NCBI GenBank assembly: GCA_902520385.1
Contig: CABYOB010000003.1
Location: 1-64,000, forward strand
Direction: 5' to 3'
DNA length: 64,000 nucleotides
From: an uncultured Bacteroidota bacterium
Lineage (GTDB): Bacteria; Bacteroidota; Bacteroidia; Flavobacteriales; TMED113
Below the pieces are notes generated by a model. That model made no database searches. It was given only the letters and a program-made list of their open reading frames with translations, and had not been told where the DNA came from. The position numbers and the translations under genes are program-made. This document shows, piece by piece, positions 26,220 to 35,503 of the stretch (positions are counted from its first letter, which is position 1; every line of letters starts with the position of its first letter).

Positions 26220-26414
26220 ATGAAAAAAGGAACAGTAAAGTTTTTTGATGACGACAAACGATATGGATTTATCCAAGAAGATGGCTCTGAAAAAGAACAT
26301 TTCGTACATGCAACAGGATGTGTAGACAGGATAGCAAAAGGAGATATAGTGGAGTTTGAGTTAGCAGAAGGTCAAAAGGGCATAAATGCAGTAAATGTTA
26401 AGATAGCCCAGTAA
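26220..26414 (+). CDS. Cold-shock domain protein (Csp family)
   Basis: A 64-residue single cold-shock domain and nucleic-acid chaperone. It contains GTVKFFDDDKRYGFIQ (RNP1 region) and EHFVHAT (RNP2), ending in GQKGINAVNVKIAQ. A second Csp is at 60276-60464 with 60-70 percent similar sequence by eye. Confidence 0.95.
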   Translation: MKKGTVKFFDDDKRYGFIQEDGSEKEHFVHATGCVDRIAKGDIVEFELAEGQKGINAVNVKIAQ

Positions 26415-26493
26415 TTCCCAGCCAAACACAATAATATTCTTAAACTTTATTATATTCAATTTACAGTTGTTGTAATAAAGTAATGAAATTCCT

Positions 26494-26976
26494 ATGCCAG
26501 AAATAAAAATAAATTTTGATGAAATATTAGATAGAAATTTATTATCTAGTGAAGAATTAGAGTTATTAAATAAAGCAGAAGAGATATTAAAAAAAGCATA
26601 TGCGCCATATTCTAAATTTGATGTTGGAGCGAGTGTATTATTAGAAGATGGATCTTATGTTTGTGGAAATAATCAAGAAAATGCATCTTTTCCTTGTGGT
26701 ATTTGTGCGGAGCGAGTGGCTTTATTTGCTACTAAAGCAAATAACCCTCAGTTAAAAATTAAAAAAATCGCTATTACTACTAAATCAGAGCAGTTTAACA
26801 CAGAAAACCCTATAGCTCCTTGTGGAATGTGTAGGCAGGTTTTATTGGAGTGTGAAGAGCAACAGAAAGAACCACTAGAAGTTTTGTTATTCAATGAAAC
26901 AAAAATTTTAAAATTTAAACAAGCTAAAGATTTATTACCTTTACACTTTAGTGGTGATAGACTAAAAAGAAAATAA
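26494..26976 (+). CDS. cdd: Cytidine deaminase
   Basis: A 160-residue zinc enzyme that deaminates cytidine and deoxycytidine for pyrimidine salvage. Zinc ligands and the catalytic Glu are in GICAERVAL and PCGMCRQVLLE. AYAPYSKFDVGASVLLEDG and GNNQENASFP are also family motifs. A weak hairpin (AAATAAC / GTTATTT) overlaps the stop codon. Confidence 0.95.
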   Translation: MPEIKINFDEILDRNLLSSEELELLNKAEEILKKAYAPYSKFDVGASVLLEDGSYVCGNNQENASFPCGICAERVALFATKANNPQLKIKKIAITTKSEQFNTENPIAPCGMCRQVLLECEEQQKEPLEVLLFNETKILKFKQAKDLLPLHFSGDRLKRK

Positions 26977-27047
26977 CCTAACGTTATTTACCCTAACGCA
27001 AAATTATCGTTAAAAACACACCACAAATCCGTTAAAAAATTATTAAG

Positions 27048-28160
27048 ATGAAAAATTTGCTACTTATTTTGTTAATACCTGTTTTAAATTTGTCACAAAC
27101 CCTTTTGGTACCAGATATTAACTTCGAAAACAAGCTGATTGAGCTAGGTTTAGATAATGTACTTGATGGGCAAGTTGCATATAACATTGAGGTTGAGGAG
27201 TTAGATTTATCAGAGTCTTATATTCAAGATCTTACAGGAATAGAGGCCTTTCCACATATAGAAGTATTGGACGTTTCCTATAATCTTCTAACCGTTTTAG
27301 ACCTTGGTTATGTGTTATCTGATGTTTTAGTTTTAAATGTAGAAATGAACCCCTTACTTAGTTTTTTGAATCTAGGAAACATTAATACTATTTTGGGACT
27401 TAATATTACAGTTACAAATCTAAGTTGTATACAAACACAAAATGTAGCGACGATGCAGTGGGCCTACAATTCATTTCAATCTTTTTTTGCCACAGAGTGT
27501 GGTTGCACAAATCCAGAAGCTGCAAATTATGAGCTTTCTGCAATGGGTGATGATGGGTCTTGCATAATATATGGCTGTACAGATATTACAGCGTGTAATT
27601 ACAATGAAGAAGCGACTAATGAAATTAGTGGACTTTGTGAATATTCAGAGGAATATTACGACTGTGATGATGATTGCTTAGTCGATTTAGATGAAGATGG
27701 GGTTTGTGATGAGCTTGAGGTTTCAGGTTGTACAGATTCGGAAGCAGATAATTTTAATTCACTTGCAACAGATGATGATGGATCTTGCTATTATATTATT
27801 TATGGTTGCGCAGATGAAATGGCATGTAATTATGATGAATTAGCAAATGAAGATTTGGGAGGTTTTTTATGTGATTATCCAGAAGAATTTTATGATTGTA
27901 ATGGAGATTGCTTATTGGATACAGATTTAGATAATGTGTGTGATGAGTTAGATAATTGCCCAGAGAATTATAATCCTTTTCAAGAAGATTTTAATTTTGA
28001 TGATGTTGGTGATGCTTGTGACGGACTCTCTTTAAATGAAGCCCAACAAAAAAGAAAATTAGTTAGAATAACAGATATTTTAGGAAGAGGTATACAAGAA
28101 GATGGTAAACAAAAAATTAGATTGTATATTTATGATGATGGTTGGGTAGAGAGAAAATAA
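27048..28160 (+). CDS. Secreted Cys-rich repeat protein with compact C-terminal tail
   Basis: A 370-residue protein. After the signal peptide MKNLLLILLIPVLNLSQ comes a short leucine-rich-repeat-like part (VEELDLSESYIQDLTGIEAF). Three Cys-repeat units of the GCTD..AxNYx..A..DDGSC type follow (residues about 151-268), then an acidic thrombospondin type 3-like calcium region (LDTDLDNVCDELDNCPENY). The last 35 residues, KLVRITDILGRG ... LYIYDDGWVERK, are the compact tail shared with seven other secreted proteins here. An outer-surface location is inferred. The function of the repeat body is unknown. Confidence 0.8.
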   Translation: MKNLLLILLIPVLNLSQTLLVPDINFENKLIELGLDNVLDGQVAYNIEVEELDLSESYIQDLTGIEAFPHIEVLDVSYNLLTVLDLGYVLSDVLVLNVEMNPLLSFLNLGNINTILGLNITVTNLSCIQTQNVATMQWAYNSFQSFFATECGCTNPEAANYELSAMGDDGSCIIYGCTDITACNYNEEATNEISGLCEYSEEYYDCDDDCLVDLDEDGVCDELEVSGCTDSEADNFNSLATDDDGSCYYIIYGCADEMACNYDELANEDLGGFLCDYPEEFYDCNGDCLLDTDLDNVCDELDNCPENYNPFQEDFNFDDVGDACDGLSLNEAQQKRKLVRITDILGRGIQEDGKQKIRLYIYDDGWVERK

Positions 28161-28174
28161 AGATATTAAAATAA

Positions 28175-28345
28175 AGCCTGCATAAAGGTAACGCTTGAGA
28201 AATTAACACTTATTTAAATTGGCGTGTATGTTTGTAGTAGCTAGGGCGGGTCTGGTTTTCGAAAGGAAATTGCAGAATTACCGAATTAATACAACTGTGC
28301 CACAAATGTTTTATTGGAATTTCTCCAAGCCTTTATGCGGGTTTT
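28175..28345. repeat. Large imperfect inverted repeat in intergenic DNA
   Basis: The arms begin with the perfect pair GCATAAAGG (28180-28188) and CCTTTATGC (28330-28338). They continue inward with gapped complementarity (CTTGAGAAATT with AATTTCTCCAAG). A small hairpin, TTTTCGAAAGGAAA, lies near the centre. No open reading frame of note is inside. The shape resembles attC-like or other structured interspersed repeats of Bacteroidota, but canonical integron R boxes are not found. Confidence 0.6.
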
Positions 28346-28357
28346 TAAATGAATAAT

Positions 28358-28618
28358 TTAGTTATTCATTTTTTCTTTAAGGCATTTTTCAAATTCTTTT
28401 TTAAATATATCATCCAGTTCAATTTTAGAATTACACGGAGCCAATCTTTCCTCCATTTGCTTATAAAGTTTTTTGCCTTCTTCTTGAGATATATTTGTGT
28501 TTTTAAAAGTTTCTGATATGGCATCAACGGTCATTTGAGCACAGTCGCATGCAGACATATCACCGGCACAAGAGCCTAACAAAAAAATAAAAACAGGTAT
28601 TAGTAGCATATTTTTCAT
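28358..28618 (-). CDS. Small Cys-rich lipoprotein (paralogue A)
   Basis: An 86-residue lipoprotein, lipobox FLLGSC. The mature part carries the pattern SACDCAQM ... LAPCNSKIELDDIF ... EKCLKE, with four cysteines after the lipid Cys. The next upstream gene encodes a clear paralogue. I do not recognise a named family. The cysteines are suited to two periplasmic disulfides or to metal binding. Confidence 0.75.
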   Translation of the reverse strand: MKNMLLIPVFIFLLGSCAGDMSACDCAQMTVDAISETFKNTNISQEEGKKLYKQMEERLAPCNSKIELDDIFKKEFEKCLKEKMNN

Positions 28619-28646
28619 GATAAAAATTTAATGTTATTGGATTTCT

Positions 28647-28934
28647 TTATTGATTTTTTTCAAGTTCTTTTTCATTTTCAGATTGAAATAAATTCAACAA
28701 ACAATCTTGAACTTTTTTTTCAAACCCCCCATCTTTTTCAATTTCTTCTTTACAAGGGGTTAATTTTTTTTCCCATTCAGCCTCAATTTCATTTTGCTCC
28801 TCTGTAGTTTTGGTTAAAGTTTCCATTTTGCTTTCAATTCGATCCTTTGCCATTTTTGCGCAATCACAAGCGCTAGGTCCGGATTGTCCACAAGACACAA
28901 GAAGCAATGTTGTTACAAGTAATATTTTTTTCAT
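28647..28934 (-). CDS. Small Cys-rich lipoprotein (paralogue B)
   Basis: A 95-residue lipoprotein starting at the ATG at 28934 (MKKILLVTTLLLVSCGQ); an ATG further upstream would bury the signal peptide. The mature part has SACDCAKM ... LTPCKEEIEKDGGFEKKVQDCL, the same Cys spacing as paralogue A 29 bases downstream. The C-terminus is strongly charged. Function unknown. Confidence 0.75.
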   Translation of the reverse strand: MKKILLVTTLLLVSCGQSGPSACDCAKMAKDRIESKMETLTKTTEEQNEIEAEWEKKLTPCKEEIEKDGGFEKKVQDCLLNLFQSENEKELEKNQ

Positions 28935-28981
28935 GCTATTTAATTTAATCATCATTTAAGATAAAGATAAGAATTCAATAC

Positions 28982-29254
28982 TTATTTAAAGTATTTGTGG
29001 TCAATATAAAAAGTTCCAAAAGGAATAATTGATGCTAAAAGAATCAAAGTCAATTTTTTAATGTGCCATTTGAATTTATAGTGGAGAATTAAAGCTGCGA
29101 ATATATATATTAAAAACAAAATACCATGGGGCATTCCAAGAAGCTTTACATAAAAACTATTTTTCAAAATATATTTAATTGGAACAGCAATAAATAATAA
29201 TAATATATAAGAGGAGCCTTCTAAAAAGCTAATAATTCGAAACAATTTCACCAT
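28982..29254 (-). CDS. DUF3817 family membrane protein
   Basis: A 90-residue protein with three hydrophobic helices. FRIISFLEGSSYILLLFIAVPIKY and LGMPHGILFLIYIFAAL are the DUF3817 signature. Inner membrane. Function unknown. Confidence 0.8.
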   Translation of the reverse strand: MVKLFRIISFLEGSSYILLLFIAVPIKYILKNSFYVKLLGMPHGILFLIYIFAALILHYKFKWHIKKLTLILLASIIPFGTFYIDHKYFK

Positions 29255-29257
29255 ATT

Positions 29258-29872
29258 TTATACTGATTTCACATATTTAATATGTAAGTGTTTATTTTCA
29301 TTAAAATACTCAAAAACTAAATCAGTCTTTTTTTGAGGCACCAGTATTTTTATTTTACAATCTAAATTAAATTCACTCTTTAAAATAGTTAGTTGCCACT
29401 TTTTTATATTTTTCATAACATCGTTTAATGAAGAGAACTTAAAAAACAAATCATACTCCTCTTGGATGTCTTTTGTAATAATTTTAGTTTTCTTAATTGT
29501 ATTTAGTGCTGTATTTTTATATGACCGTATTAATCCAGGGATACCTAATTTAACCCCCCCAAAATAACGGACAACTACAATTAATATATTTGTTAAACCT
29601 GCGGATTTTATTTGACTCAAAATAGGCTTGCCCGCTGTAGAGGACGGCTCTCCATCATCAGACACTTTAAATTCTGATTGGTCTATATTTAACACATAGG
29701 CATAACAATAATGGTTAGCGGAGCTTTCTTTTTTTTTAATTATTTCTAGTTTTTCTTTTACTTCTTTTTTTGTTTTAACAATAAAACAATATCCAATAAA
29801 TTTACTACCCCTTTCTACATAATAGCCCAATGAGTCATGTTCAATTTCTTTATACTGACTTTCAAACAACAT
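29258..29872 (-). CDS. yigZ: YigZ / IMPACT family protein
   Basis: A 204-residue cytosolic protein. The UPF0029/IMPACT N-terminal domain includes GSKFIGYCFIV, SDDGEPSSTAGKPIL and VVRYFGGVKLG, followed by a small C-terminal ferredoxin-like domain. The family is linked to ribosome/translation stress regulation, though its bacterial role is not settled. It overlaps the GNAT gene by one base. Confidence 0.9.
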   Translation of the reverse strand: MLFESQYKEIEHDSLGYYVERGSKFIGYCFIVKTKKEVKEKLEIIKKKESSANHYCYAYVLNIDQSEFKVSDDGEPSSTAGKPILSQIKSAGLTNILIVVVRYFGGVKLGIPGLIRSYKNTALNTIKKTKIITKDIQEEYDLFFKFSSLNDVMKNIKKWQLTILKSEFNLDCKIKILVPQKKTDLVFEYFNENKHLHIKYVKSV

Positions 29873-30342
29873 TATATAATTAATTTATTAATTTGTTTTT
29901 TATATAGCTTTCCATTAGTCCAGTCATTTTTTAACTCAGCATTATATTTTTTATAAAAATTGATTGCGGGCTGGTTCCAATTTAGAACTTGCCAGGCCAT
30001 TCCATTTGCATTTATTTTTTTTGTTACCCGAACACATTCTTCAAAAAGCAATGTTCCTATTCCAAGCTTTCTAAAAGATTTGCTGACAACAAAATCTTCA
30101 AGATAAAAAATTTTACCATCCCATGTGGAATAGCGTATGTAATAAAAAGCCATCCCCACAACTTCAGATTTTATTTCCGCTAGGATGGTCCAGAATAATG
30201 GATTTTTATTAAAACCGTCTTTTTCTAAATCTTCTAGAGAAACAGTAACTTTGTCCAACGCATTTTCATAATGCGCTAACTCTTTAATTAAATTTAGTAT
30301 AATTGGGGCGTCAGACTTTTTTCCTCTTCTAATTTTAATCAT
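29872..30342 (-). CDS. GNAT N-acetyltransferase, SSAT-like
   Basis: A 156-residue acetyl-CoA-dependent acetyltransferase. The acetyl-CoA loop is FRKLGIGTLLFEECV. YSTWDGKIFYLEDFVV and NWNQPAINFYKKYNAE place it near the spermidine/diamine acetyltransferase group. The likely substrates are small amines, but this is not proven from sequence. Confidence 0.85.
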   Translation of the reverse strand: MIKIRRGKKSDAPIILNLIKELAHYENALDKVTVSLEDLEKDGFNKNPLFWTILAEIKSEVVGMAFYYIRYSTWDGKIFYLEDFVVSKSFRKLGIGTLLFEECVRVTKKINANGMAWQVLNWNQPAINFYKKYNAELKNDWTNGKLYKKQINKLII

Positions 30343-30351
30343 AAATTTTAA

Positions 30352-30900
30352 TTACCAAGTAGTTTTATCATTAACATTGTTTCTTGAAATATCTCTAATG
30401 CTGAATGAGTTAACAATACCTAAATAAAAAAAGCCTAAGCACCTTTCATCAGTACTTAATTTTAAGAATTCATTTAAATTTTCAGCATACTTGGGTGTAC
30501 TCCAATATCCACCAATTTCTGAATTGACTATACTTAACCATATATTTTGAACAGACATAGATGTTGCAGCTATTTCCTCCCACTCAGGAACTATTGTTTT
30601 ATGTCTTTTCATGCAAATGCAAATTAGGTGACTTGTTTGCTCAAAATTCTCAAAAATTTTTTTTTTGAAAGATTCACTAGAATGAGGGTTGGTGTTTATA
30701 ATAGCATTTGCTAGAGATATTTTTTTGTGGTCGCAGAAAATTTTAAAAAACCAAGGCTGCGTCATTCGATGACTTGGGGCATGATTAGCATTTTCTAAAA
30801 TTTCTTTAATAACACTATCTTTAATTCTATTACCATTAAAGTCTCTAGGATAAGTTGACCTTCTAGACTGTATGATTTTGGAATTTAATTTATTAATCAT
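30352..30900 (-). CDS. Nitroreductase family protein
   Basis: A 182-residue FMN-dependent oxidoreductase. It has the N-terminal FMN-binding arginines in QSRRSTYPRDF, the NHAPSHRMTQPW motif, and the C-terminal RCLGFFYLGIV. It lies in a tightly packed leftward run with the GNAT and DUF4019 genes. Substrate unknown. Confidence 0.88.
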   Translation of the reverse strand: MINKLNSKIIQSRRSTYPRDFNGNRIKDSVIKEILENANHAPSHRMTQPWFFKIFCDHKKISLANAIINTNPHSSESFKKKIFENFEQTSHLICICMKRHKTIVPEWEEIAATSMSVQNIWLSIVNSEIGGYWSTPKYAENLNEFLKLSTDERCLGFFYLGIVNSFSIRDISRNNVNDKTTW

Positions 30901-30901
30901 A

Positions 30902-31309
30902 TCATTTAATAAAGTACCCTACAACTTTCCAGAACCCATCTTTTTCTTTTAATAGAGTTGCTGTCTCAGTTGCTTTATTTTTTTTATTATAAGAAACATC
31001 AAAAGAAATTATATAATAATTTCCGTCTGGCACACCAGGAAGTTCAGTCGTATAATTAATTGAATTAATTTTTCTGTTTAGGGTTTTTCCTAGAGGAAGT
31101 CTACTAGCGTTTAATGTCGCTGACCACCTGTCTTGTTGAATTTGGCTTTGAAAGTATTTTCCGGCATTATCCCAACTTGCTAAATAATTTCCATTATCAA
31201 TTTGTTCTAACCAAATGATTGCAGATTTAGTAGCTTTTTTTTCTTCTTTTTTATTTTGAGAAAAAATGAAGGAAGGTAACACTAAGATTATAATAATTAA
31301 ATTTCTCAT
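30902..31309 (-). CDS. DUF4019-like secreted protein
   Basis: A 135-residue protein with a signal peptide (MRNLIIIILVLPSFIFSQ). WLEQIDNGNYLASWDNAGKY, a small helix region and FWKVVGYFIK at the end fit DUF4019. Its start overlaps the stop of the adjacent M43 protease gene (ATGA), so translation is coupled. Periplasmic; function unknown. Confidence 0.75.
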   Translation of the reverse strand: MRNLIIIILVLPSFIFSQNKKEEKKATKSAIIWLEQIDNGNYLASWDNAGKYFQSQIQQDRWSATLNASRLPLGKTLNRKINSINYTTELPGVPDGNYYIISFDVSYNKKNKATETATLLKEKDGFWKVVGYFIK

Positions 31310-33273
31310 AGTTTATAGTATTTTTTAACTGTTCCGTCGTTATATATTTCAATATAGAATCTACTTTTTGTTGTTTTTCTTCCTAATAAATCAATTTTTT
31401 TTAACAATATTTTATTATTAATTTCATCTTCCTTAATTGAAATTTCTTCTAGTTCAAGTCTAATATTATCAAGATATAAATAATTTCCATTTTCGCCTGT
31501 AAACTCAAATTTAATTTTCACACTTGGGCTGCCAGACCAAGGGTTTAAATTAACATACTCTTCTTCCCATTGACTATTATTTGGAAGAAAAACACCCGAT
31601 ATATTAGAGCCCCCATTAGTAACTAAATCATCAGTTGTTAAATCTTTTCGTTCTGTCCAAGATAATCCACAGTCATCAGATACAAGTATTCTTAGTAAGT
31701 CATCACTTTGACTATTTCGCTTAGCATATGCATAGTCAAAATATAGACGAACAGGTGTTTGATAATTACTTAAATTTATAAAAGGAGAATAAAGGTTATG
31801 TTCATTTTCGCCCGAGAAAAAGCGACTACGAATTCTCATAGAAGCAATACCATTACTTGCCGCTGTTTCAGTTCTATTCCACGTGTTTTCAGTTATTTGT
31901 TCTAAAATTTCCCAATCACTTAAGGGGTCAGACGTTATAGGGAATTCATTAGATTCAAAACTTTCGGTAATAGATGATAAAATAGGATTACTATCAAATA
32001 CTGAAATAAAATTATTTATAGTTTGGTATGCCGTGCCCGCTTCATTTGAAACACTTAAGGACACATTAAATGATCCAGAACTACTATACGTCACAATTGG
32101 ATTTTCATCATATGAGTTTGAGGGCTCACCTCCGGGAAAAGACCAATAGTAAGTAGGATTTTCACCACTGTTATATGAATTATTAATAAATTGCACTTCA
32201 CTATTTATACAGGAACTTCCGTTGGGTATATAAAAATCTACTGTGGCCAAACATTCTTCTTCTTGATAATTAGGATGTGTTCCTGTTGCCCAAAGATTAT
32301 TTTCTTGCCAAAGATCTACTCTATCGCCAACGCTAGAGTTTAAAGCCGCTTGCATTCTGGCAACCTGACCTTGGGTGAACATTGCCGTGCAACTAGAATA
32401 ATCCATTATGTTTTGCACATTATCCAAAGATCCGCAGGTTGATGAGGATAGATTACAAGAACTGTATGAACCTATACAATTTGGCGTGTCAGCTACAAAA
32501 TCATCTTCATTACAATTTGAAGCTAATCCAACATCTGCCCATTCTGCCCAGGTGTGTTCTAAATTAAAAAAATGACCACATTCGTGAGATAAAGTATGTC
32601 TTACATAATTACTATTACTTCCCGTTCCAATACTGCCCACATATTCATGATTTGCAATAATTCCGTGTCTAAAATTTGGCCCACCAGTAGATGGTAAATA
32701 TGTATAAGCAGCGGCTCCAATATTACCATCAATGCTTTTAACAACCCAAATATTTAAATAGGAAGAGTCATCCCAAAAAACAATTTGCTTTGCATCATCG
32801 TTAGCTGACCCTGTTCCTTCCCAGTATGTTCGTGTAATTCCTTCAGTACAATTTCCATTTGGATCTATTTTAGCTAATTTATATGTTACATTTGGATTTC
32901 CTATGATACTTTGAAAATCTCCTATAACGTTATTTAAATCTGTACTAGTGCCTTGAAAATCTTCGTTCATTAGTCTAATTGCATCTTCAACCTGATCTTT
33001 AGAAATATTTTCGTTTACACCAACTGGATTACCTTCATGAAGAATATGAAAAACAACAGGAATGATTTTTTCTGACTCACCATATCTTTTATTAATGTTA
33101 AATATATTAGTGATAGAATCAAGCTTTTGTTTATTTTTTAGAAAAAATTCAGGGTTTTTATCAAATTCTTTTTTTGTCATAATGTGAGTTGCGCATGGTA
33201 ACGTATTAACTTGAGCGTTAATATTTATAACAATTGTGGAAAATAAAATCAGAAATAAGATCAATTTTTTCAT
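31306..33273 (-). CDS. Secreted M43 zinc metalloprotease with PKD domain and compact C-terminal tail
   Basis: A 655-residue secreted protease (signal peptide 1-20). The zinc site is His230, Glu231, His234 and His240 in SHECGHFFNLEH, and the Met-turn is NIMDYSS. A PKD-like domain (STYSSSGSFNVSLSVSN region, residues about 370-430) and a jelly-roll-like ligand-binding domain follow. Instead of a canonical T9SS domain the protein ends in LLKKIDLLGRK ... IEIYNDGTVKKYYKL, the compact tail. It is the third of three tandem M43 paralogues; the other two carry type A tails. Confidence 0.92.
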   Translation of the reverse strand: MKKLILFLILFSTIVININAQVNTLPCATHIMTKKEFDKNPEFFLKNKQKLDSITNIFNINKRYGESEKIIPVVFHILHEGNPVGVNENISKDQVEDAIRLMNEDFQGTSTDLNNVIGDFQSIIGNPNVTYKLAKIDPNGNCTEGITRTYWEGTGSANDDAKQIVFWDDSSYLNIWVVKSIDGNIGAAAYTYLPSTGGPNFRHGIIANHEYVGSIGTGSNSNYVRHTLSHECGHFFNLEHTWAEWADVGLASNCNEDDFVADTPNCIGSYSSCNLSSSTCGSLDNVQNIMDYSSCTAMFTQGQVARMQAALNSSVGDRVDLWQENNLWATGTHPNYQEEECLATVDFYIPNGSSCINSEVQFINNSYNSGENPTYYWSFPGGEPSNSYDENPIVTYSSSGSFNVSLSVSNEAGTAYQTINNFISVFDSNPILSSITESFESNEFPITSDPLSDWEILEQITENTWNRTETAASNGIASMRIRSRFFSGENEHNLYSPFINLSNYQTPVRLYFDYAYAKRNSQSDDLLRILVSDDCGLSWTERKDLTTDDLVTNGGSNISGVFLPNNSQWEEEYVNLNPWSGSPSVKIKFEFTGENGNYLYLDNIRLELEEISIKEDEINNKILLKKIDLLGRKTTKSRFYIEIYNDGTVKKYYKL

Positions 33274-33275
33274 GC

Positions 33276-35498
33276 TTATTTATTTACTATAATAGTTTTT
33301 GTACCTATAAAATTACTCGAAAATACTTTAATAATGTATAAACCTGAATTATTTTGACTAATAAAATTATTTAATGAATATGAGTTATTTCCTTTAAAAA
33401 AGAGTTTTTCATCTTCAAGGACTATTTTACCACGCAGGTCAATAATAGAAATTTTCATCAAATTATTTTCAGTTAGATTAAATCTTAAAAAACCATTGTT
33501 TTTTGAAATAGGATGAGGTAAAACATTAAGATTAATTTTTTCTAAACTATTGTTTATATTCTCCCAATTACCATTTCCGATACGTAAATTATCAATATAT
33601 AACCAATTACCCCCAATATTATCTGTAATAATTGTACCATTATCTACATTAAAAGCCTCTTCTTCTTGTAGAAGACCTTTGCCGGTAAATTCAAATTTAA
33701 TAATTACGCTTGGCTCTCCTGCTGCAGTTTGAATATTTACGGATCTTTCTTCCCAATCTGAAGATAATGGAACATATGGATTAAATGTAATATTATTACC
33801 TGTAGTATTTAGTTCATTTGTATTCCATTCTGCTCTTTTTATCCAAGTCTCCCCACAATTTTTAGACACATATATACTTAATGCGTCATTAATAATACTA
33901 ACTCCATCATCTATAGTGTATGGAAGTCTTTTTGTATATGCTAAATCAAAATATAGTGAAAGTGGCTCATCTGTTGAAGTTGTTTGACTTGAAAAATCAA
34001 GTTCTGGGCTAATTAATTCGTGTATTACATCATTTGCGGTTAGGTATTGACTGCCAATTCTTACAGATCCAACTCCATCGGAAGAGGCGTAGCCAGTTCT
34101 TTTCCATGAGGGCTCAGTTCCCGTTGGTTTAATATACCAATTTGATGAGTTTATATTATTTGGAAAATTAGCATCTTCAAATTGTTCTAAAAATGGCGCT
34201 TCATCATTATCCAATATGGTAATATAATTCTCTTTGATTAACTCAGAAGAACCGGACTCATTGGTTACTACTAATTTAACATCATACGAGCCAGGAATAT
34301 TGTATGTAACGATTGGGTTAACATCGAAGGATTGAGAAGGATTAGCGCCATTTCCAAATTCCCAATAAAAAGAATCAATATTATCAGTATTGTAGCACAT
34401 TTCTTCAAATAATATAGTGACATTACTACAGGCAGACCGTGTATTAGAGTTAAAGTCAGGGGTAGGAATACATGGGCTAGCATTGTATTCATTGTGCACC
34501 CCCGTGTTCCATAAATTATCTTCTTGCCAAAGTAAATTTCTTCCACCGGCATTAGAGTTCAATGCTGCGTGTGCTCTGTCTTTTTGACCATTAGTAAACA
34601 TTAATGCACAGTTTGAATAGTCCATAATATTTTGAACATTATCTAAAGTGTCATTGCAAGAACTTTGTGTAAGAGGGCAATTAGAATTTTCAACGCCAAA
34701 TGTTAGAGGGGTGTCTTCAACGCCATCATCAATTAAACAATTATCAGGTGTTCCATCTTCATCTTCGTCAGCGTCTCCGGGACTATTAGAACTTCCCCAT
34801 GGATGTGCTAAATTGAGAAAATGACCTACTTCGTGGGGCATTGTATGCCTTGACCAATTACTATTACTTGCGGTTCCAATTGTTCCAAAATAATCATCAT
34901 CACAAATAATACCTTCGTGATTATCTGGCGCTGAACCAGGGTAATATGCATATGCAGCAGTGCCTTCACTTGCTAAATCTGCTACCACCCAAATATTCAT
35001 ATACATATCATTATTCCAATATGTCTCATCTTTGACATTTTCCCCTCCCTCATAAGTTAAAATAGATTGATGATATGTTATTCCATCAGTACAGTTTCCT
35101 TCTGGGTCTAGTTTAGCTAAACGAAATTCTATTCCCATATCAGAAATAATATCACTAAAATCATCAATTACACCAACTATATCGTTATTTAAAGCACTGA
35201 AGTCATCATTCATACTTTGCACACAAGACATAACTTGGTTTTTGGAAATACGCTCGGGGCCATAATTATGAATAATGTGAACTACGGTGGGAATAATATA
35301 TGTAGTATCACTTTGTCTACATAACTTTTTTTGCTCTATAAACTCTTTAGTGAATGCATTAAGATTTTCTAGAACTTGTTTTTTTTCCGGAAAGTTTTCT
35401 AGAGATTTATTTATAGCTTCAGTTGATCCACAAATTTTTTCTTGAGAAAAAGATAATCCTAGCCCTAATAAAACTAGGAAAATATATCTTGAGAACAT
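33276..35498 (-). CDS. Secreted M43 zinc metalloprotease with T9SS type A domain
   Basis: A 740-residue protein, signal peptide 1-18. The zinc site PHEVGHFLNLAH has His222, Glu223, His226 and His232, and the Met-turn is NIMDYSN. A PKD domain (NPIVTYNIPGSYDVKLVVTN) and a beta-sandwich ending in GNWLYIDNLRIG follow. The C-terminal T9SS sorting domain has INLNVLPHPISKNNG, ISIIDLRGKIVLE and GLYIIKVF. It is adjacent to two paralogues with 2-5 base gaps, forming one operon. Likely exported to the cell surface or medium for protein degradation. Confidence 0.94.
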   Translation of the reverse strand: MFSRYIFLVLLGLGLSFSQEKICGSTEAINKSLENFPEKKQVLENLNAFTKEFIEQKKLCRQSDTTYIIPTVVHIIHNYGPERISKNQVMSCVQSMNDDFSALNNDIVGVIDDFSDIISDMGIEFRLAKLDPEGNCTDGITYHQSILTYEGGENVKDETYWNNDMYMNIWVVADLASEGTAAYAYYPGSAPDNHEGIICDDDYFGTIGTASNSNWSRHTMPHEVGHFLNLAHPWGSSNSPGDADEDEDGTPDNCLIDDGVEDTPLTFGVENSNCPLTQSSCNDTLDNVQNIMDYSNCALMFTNGQKDRAHAALNSNAGGRNLLWQEDNLWNTGVHNEYNASPCIPTPDFNSNTRSACSNVTILFEEMCYNTDNIDSFYWEFGNGANPSQSFDVNPIVTYNIPGSYDVKLVVTNESGSSELIKENYITILDNDEAPFLEQFEDANFPNNINSSNWYIKPTGTEPSWKRTGYASSDGVGSVRIGSQYLTANDVIHELISPELDFSSQTTSTDEPLSLYFDLAYTKRLPYTIDDGVSIINDALSIYVSKNCGETWIKRAEWNTNELNTTGNNITFNPYVPLSSDWEERSVNIQTAAGEPSVIIKFEFTGKGLLQEEEAFNVDNGTIITDNIGGNWLYIDNLRIGNGNWENINNSLEKINLNVLPHPISKNNGFLRFNLTENNLMKISIIDLRGKIVLEDEKLFFKGNNSYSLNNFISQNNSGLYIIKVFSSNFIGTKTIIVNK

Positions 35499-35503
35499 CT
35501 CTA

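Noticed and set aside
28175..28345. Integron attC site
   Set aside because: The outline resembles one, but canonical RYYYAAC / GTTRRRY boxes are absent at the ends and no integrase or cassette array is visible, so I only call it a structured inverted repeat.
34271..34552. Open frame on the same strand inside the second M43 gene
   Set aside because: An alternative frame of a conserved protease region without any recognisable protein features.
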